Part shown: positions 16,049 to 18,722 of the stretch, one piece after another
How the letters are laid out: every line of letters starts with the position of its first letter
Position numbering within the stretch: position 1 is the stretch's first letter
DNA from: JBKBIP01 sp046297495
Lineage (GTDB): Bacteria; Planctomycetota; Planctomycetia; Gemmatales; Gemmataceae
DNA length: 18,722 bases
Assembly: GCA_046297495.1 (NCBI GenBank)
Contig: JBKBIP010000057.1
Coordinates: forward strand, 1 to 18,722
Direction of reading: 5' to 3'
Translations under genes and position numbers: made by a program
The notes under the pieces: generated by a model
What the model was told of the DNA's origin: nothing
The model's input: only the letters and a program-made list of their open reading frames with translations
Database searches by the model: none

Positions 16049-16485
16049 AATGTCCTCGTAGGTTGGAGTGCGTTAAAATCCGAAACGCCGAGACCCACTG
16101 AGCCTCGGGTTCGCACCCGACTCAAGGCCATCTTGCGGGGATTCTGGAACTTCTTCGTCCGATGCGGTCTGGACGCGCAAGGCGGCCTGCTTGAGGCGAA
16201 GAACGCTCAGGCTCCTTGAAAGGTGACCTGACGTTTAGGTACGCCGTCTATTTCGGAGTTGTCCGCAGAGACGCGAATCTTGCGGAAGAGAGACGGAACG
16301 CGGCAATCGGAAGCCGCGGAAACGGGCGTCATCACTGCGTCTCAACGAGCGATAACCCGAACCCTTTCAGTTTCCAGCCGCTTGGATAAAACATCTGTGC
16401 CAAGAAGTGGGCGACCGGCAAGAAAACCGAGACTCGTTATCGAACGGTGGTGGTCGCCCTGTACTTCTTCCTTCCGTTTGCGAAC
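16049..16485. other. Non-coding gap between the element and chromosomal genes
   Basis: No open frame here has a protein-like composition. Inverted repeats seen are GAG-cc-TCGGGT(tcgc)ACCCGA-CTC at 16100-16123 (a GNRA loop, GCGA, if read on the minus strand), TCCGCA/TGCGGA at 16262-16286, CGCGGC/GCCGCG at 16299-16318, and GGGCGACC/GGTCGCCC at 16409-16459. The left part must hold the promoter of the DUF2924-recombinase unit. The remainder could contain the attachment site or a structured RNA ending at the terminator at 16486. I could not recognise a known RNA family or a complete tRNA. Confidence 0.5.
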
Positions 16486-16512
16486 GCCGCGACCCTTGGG
16501 TTCGCGGCTTTT
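16486..16512 (+). terminator. Rho-independent terminator
   Basis: GCCGCGACCC-tt-GGG-t-TCGCGGC forms a 10-bp stem with a one-base bulge and a two-base loop, followed directly by TTTT. Only the plus strand has the T-run. The terminator stands 126 bp before the hydroxyacyl-CoA dehydrogenase gene and would shield it. No plus-strand protein gene precedes it, so it ends either an untranslated RNA or a gene lost when the element inserted. Confidence 0.65.
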
Positions 16513-16638
16513 CCGCCACGGGCACATTCCCACGTCCGCGACGAAATCGGAAGAAAGGAAGCTCCAGGCCAGAGGAACTTCTAGGCAATTCAGGTTGGGT
16601 CGAACTCAAGCCAATGGAAACATGCGGAGAAACTTGTC

Positions 16639-17646
16639 ATGCCACCGCCAGCCAGCCACGCCGTCGCCGTCTTGGGATTGGGAACAATGGGACACGGCAT
16701 CGCGCAGTCATTCGCCAGCGCGGGGCATACCGTCTATTGTTTTGAGGAACGGCTGGAGGTCCGCCAGACACTCCATGAGCGCGTGGCCAACAACTTGCGG
16801 GAGCTAGTTCGTCAGGGGCTGCTCGCCGCGCCGGACGTGTCCGCCATTCTCGAACGCTTGATCTTGACGGCATCGGAGCAAGAAGCAGTCCGGCAGGCCC
16901 CATTCATTACGGAGGCAGTCTGGGAAGACTTGGACGTCAAACGTGCCTTGCTGGCCCGATTGGAGGACTGGGTGGCGGACGATGCCATTCTCGCCAGCAA
17001 TTCGTCGGCGTTTCCGATTTCCCAATCGGGCGACCGGCTGCGCCATCCCGAACGCGCGGTCGTGACACACTGGTTCAATCCGCCGCATCTAGTCCCGGTC
17101 GTGGAAGTGGTGCCCGGTCCCCGCACCAGCCCAGAGACGACCGAACGCGCGCTGCGTCTGCTGCGCCAGATCGGCAAACACGCCATTCACGTTCGCAAGG
17201 AGCTGCCAGGCTTTCTGGTTAATCGCGTGCAAGTGGCCCTGATGCGCGAGGTGTGGAACCTGGTGGAACAGGGGGTGGCCGCCGTGGATGACATCGACGC
17301 GGCCATTCGCGGCAGCATGGGATTCCGCTTGGCCGTGCAAGGACCGTTGGAAGTGTACGATTTCGGCGGCCTGGACATTCAGGCCAGCGCGTTCCGTAAC
17401 CTGGTCCCCACTTTGCGCGATGGCGCGGAGATTCCCGATGCGGTGCGGCAACTGATCGACGCGGGATACCTGGGATACAAAAGTGGCCGGGGCTTCCACG
17501 ATTACCCCTCGAATGACAATGATAAACGGCGCATACGCCGGGATCGCTTATTCCTGCGATTAGCCCAGTTGCTGCGGGAGCATGACAGCCAATTACCATC
17601 CGAGCTATCCCGTCCTATCGCGGAAGAAAGGAAGGCGTCACCATGA
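16639..17646 (+). CDS. 3-hydroxyacyl-CoA dehydrogenase-family NAD-dependent oxidoreductase
   Basis: A 335-aa dehydrogenase. The NAD-binding motif is GLGTMGHGIA (GxGxxG at 13-18) after AVAVL. Family landmarks follow: FITEAVWEDLDVKRALL (Glu92), ILASNSSAFPISQ (residues 118-128), and the H-x-FNP block THWFNPPHLVPVVEVVPG with His144. The C-terminal domain begins with GFLVNRVQVALMREVWNLVE. This group oxidises the 3-hydroxyl of short hydroxyacyl-CoA or of related free hydroxy acids (lambda-crystallin/gulonate-3-dehydrogenase type). The CoA versus free-acid choice cannot be decided here. A GGAGA site precedes the ATG by eight bases. It overlaps the SDR gene (ATGA, 17643-17646), so both are co-translated. 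Presence of a PdxA-family gene next in line favours a sugar-acid or hydroxy-acid catabolic role over fatty-acid oxidation. Confidence 0.85.
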   Translation: MPPPASHAVAVLGLGTMGHGIAQSFASAGHTVYCFEERLEVRQTLHERVANNLRELVRQGLLAAPDVSAILERLILTASEQEAVRQAPFITEAVWEDLDVKRALLARLEDWVADDAILASNSSAFPISQSGDRLRHPERAVVTHWFNPPHLVPVVEVVPGPRTSPETTERALRLLRQIGKHAIHVRKELPGFLVNRVQVALMREVWNLVEQGVAAVDDIDAAIRGSMGFRLAVQGPLEVYDFGGLDIQASAFRNLVPTLRDGAEIPDAVRQLIDAGYLGYKSGRGFHDYPSNDNDKRRIRRDRLFLRLAQLLREHDSQLPSELSRPIAEERKASP

Positions 17647-18437
17647 ACGTCGAAGGCAAAGTCGCACTTATCACCGGCGGCGGGGCGGGTATTGGCCGGG
17701 CCACGGCGTTGGCGCTGGCCCGTCGCGGCTGTGCGGTGGTGCTGAGTTATTTGGAAGCGATGCGCGAGCGGACCGAGCACACGGCGCGCGAGGTCGTCGC
17801 TTTGGGGGTGACGGCGCGGGCCTTGCCGTGCGATGTGACGCGCGACGCGGACTGTCGCGCCTTGGTCGCGGCCACCATGCGCGAGTGCGGGCGGCTGGAT
17901 ATTTTGGTCAACAATGCCGGGGTAACGCGCTTCATTCCCCATGCTGATTTGGACGCCCTCGGCGATGAGGATTGGGACCTGATCTTGGGAGTGAACGTCA
18001 AGGGAACCTTTCATTGCGCGCGGGCGGCGGCGCCGGCTATCGCGGCCAGTGGCGGCGGGGAAATCATCAACGTGGCCAGCATCGCTGGCATCGTCGCCGT
18101 GGGCAGCTCCATTCCCTATGCCGTGTCCAAGAGCGGCGTCATCACCCTGACCAAGGCCCTGGCCCGCGTTCTGGCCCCCAAGATTCGCGTCAATGCCGTG
18201 GCGCCGGGTTTCGTGACCGGCGAATGGATGCGACAGGGGCTGGGGGATCGCTACGAGCAGGCCCAACGGGAATGGGCTTCAGCGGTCCCGTTGGAACGTG
18301 CTTGCCAACCAGAAGACGTGGCCGACGCCATTATGAGCTTGATCACCGGCTCCGACCTCGTGACGGGCCAAACCCTGGTATGCGACGGCGGCGCGTTGAT
18401 CGTCGATGCCGTGGCCAAGGGCGTGCGCGGCGGTTGA
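17643..18437 (+). CDS. Short-chain dehydrogenase/reductase (SDR), classical type
   Basis: A 264-aa classical SDR of normal length. The cofactor motif is TGGGAGIGRA (11-20), NNAG is at 90-93, and the catalytic Ser146, Tyr159 and Lys163 lie in NVASIAG and PYAVSKSGV. The C-terminus CDGGALIVDAVAKGVRGG resembles FabG-like enzymes. Substrates are most likely a ketone/alcohol pair in the same pathway as the upstream dehydrogenase. It starts on the ATG that overlaps the previous stop, with an AAAGGAAGG site. No serine nucleophile or tyrosine loss is seen, so it should be active. The exact substrate cannot be read from sequence. Confidence 0.9.
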   Translation: MNVEGKVALITGGGAGIGRATALALARRGCAVVLSYLEAMRERTEHTAREVVALGVTARALPCDVTRDADCRALVAATMRECGRLDILVNNAGVTRFIPHADLDALGDEDWDLILGVNVKGTFHCARAAAPAIAASGGGEIINVASIAGIVAVGSSIPYAVSKSGVITLTKALARVLAPKIRVNAVAPGFVTGEWMRQGLGDRYEQAQREWASAVPLERACQPEDVADAIMSLITGSDLVTGQTLVCDGGALIVDAVAKGVRGG

Positions 18438-18473
18438 CGGGGGCTACTAGCGGCAGTCGTCCGGCCAAACACA

Positions 18474-18542
18474 TATAATAACTCGAACCGCGCGCCGCGC
18501 TGGTGGACCGCTGCTTGGCTGTCTCTTTTACGTCATAAGGAG
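18474..18542 (+). promoter_or_regulatory. Possible -10 element and ribosome site for the PdxA-family gene
   Basis: The 111-bp gap after the SDR gene contains TATAAT at 18474-18479 in an otherwise GC-rich stretch. No good -35 is found 16-18 bp upstream; the nearest TTGACG (18434) is 34 bp away. A strong AAGGAG (18537-18542) stands six bases before a TTG codon and fixes the start of the next gene. Confidence 0.4.
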
Positions 18543-18548
18543 TTCTTC

Positions 18549-18722
18549 TTGAACACAACTCTGCCGCGCATCGCCGTCACGATGGGAGACCCCGCCGGCA
18601 TCGGGCCGGAAATCGCTCTGCGACTACTCATGGATACAAAGGTTCTCGAAACCTGCTTGCCGATTATCTTTGGCGACGTAGATGTGCTCCACCGCGTCGG
18701 GGAACGGTGTCGCTTGCCGGTC
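18549..18722 (+). CDS. PdxA-family 4-phosphate dehydrogenase, N-terminal part
   Basis: Fifty-eight codons run off the right edge. LPRIAVTMGDPAGIGPEIAL is the unmistakable opening of PdxA-family enzymes, followed by LPIIFGDVDVLHRVGERC. PdxA oxidises 4-phosphohydroxy-L-threonine in pyridoxal phosphate synthesis. The paralogue PdxA2 oxidises 4-phospho-D-threonate or D-erythronate in sugar-acid catabolism, together with a DUF1537 kinase. Position after two dehydrogenases favours the catabolic paralogue, but the kinase is not in view. The start is a TTG (18549), chosen because of the AAGGAG six bases before it and the absence of an in-frame ATG before the MGDPAGIG motif. Confidence 0.85.
   Translation, partial: MNTTLPRIAVTMGDPAGIGPEIALRLLMDTKVLETCLPIIFGDVDVLHRVGERCRLPV

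Noticed and set aside
16100..16130. tRNA T-arm-like sequence GGGTTCGCACCC
   Set aside because: The loop is TTCGCA or shorter rather than TTCRANY. No acceptor, D or anticodon arm can be built on either side.
16549..17636. Fourteen-base repeat CGGAAGAAAGGAAG at about 16548 and 17622
   Set aside because: Purine-rich and, in the second case, simply the ribosome site of the SDR gene. Coincidence is the simpler explanation.

Overview
High-GC bacterial DNA (60-72% GC in the lines I counted) in which a mobile-element region abuts ordinary chromosomal metabolism. The gene styles (DUF2924 plus large serine recombinase, PriPol/helicase/DUF669/AAA replication module) would suit a planctomycete-like host. 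That is a guess from gene content, not a demonstrated affiliation.

Layout. (1) Bases 1-3310, minus strand: a phage-type replication and recombination module, read from right to left. It holds a C-terminal remnant of an unknown gene, a Sak4/AAA_24-like ATPase, a DUF669 gene that loses its 3' part, a superfamily 2 helicase that has lost its 5' part, and the start of a bifunctional primase/polymerase. Between the two broken genes sits a plus-strand, lower-GC ArsR repressor plus AHSA1/SRPBCC cassette with its own promoter and a palindromic operator (about 1265-2086). (2) Bases 3311-14538, minus strand: one tightly packed run of genes that looks like a defence operon. The order of transcription is PLD-nuclease/SNF2 helicase, Eco57I-like DNA methyltransferase/restriction protein, TcmP, DUF5131 (Gp37/Gp68, three-Cys motif), a 32-aa micro-ORF, a DprA/SMF-like protein, an XRE regulator, an ImmA/IrrE metallopeptidase, and an unknown 299-aa protein. 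(3) Bases 14621-16048, minus strand: a decayed integration module. It has a DUF2924 N-terminus joined to a large serine recombinase that lacks its catalytic N-terminus, followed by a companion HTH-type protein. (4) Bases 16049-16638: 590 bp without a protein gene, with several inverted repeats and a plus-strand rho-independent terminator. (5) Bases 16639-18722, plus strand: a metabolic operon of 3-hydroxyacyl-CoA dehydrogenase-like protein, SDR oxidoreductase and the start of a PdxA-family dehydrogenase.

Interpretation. The serine recombinase module and the phage replication module probably belong to one integrative element whose right end lies in the 16.0-16.6 kb gap. The 11-kb operon would be its defence cargo. 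The helicase and methyltransferase are the expected effectors for DNA recognition and modification. TcmP and DUF5131 are a recurrent pair of unknown role. The XRE/ImmA pair is a plausible damage- or infection-responsive switch. The AT-rich target-recognition region of the methyltransferase and several gene-truncating junctions show heavy recombination, or in part possible assembly joins.
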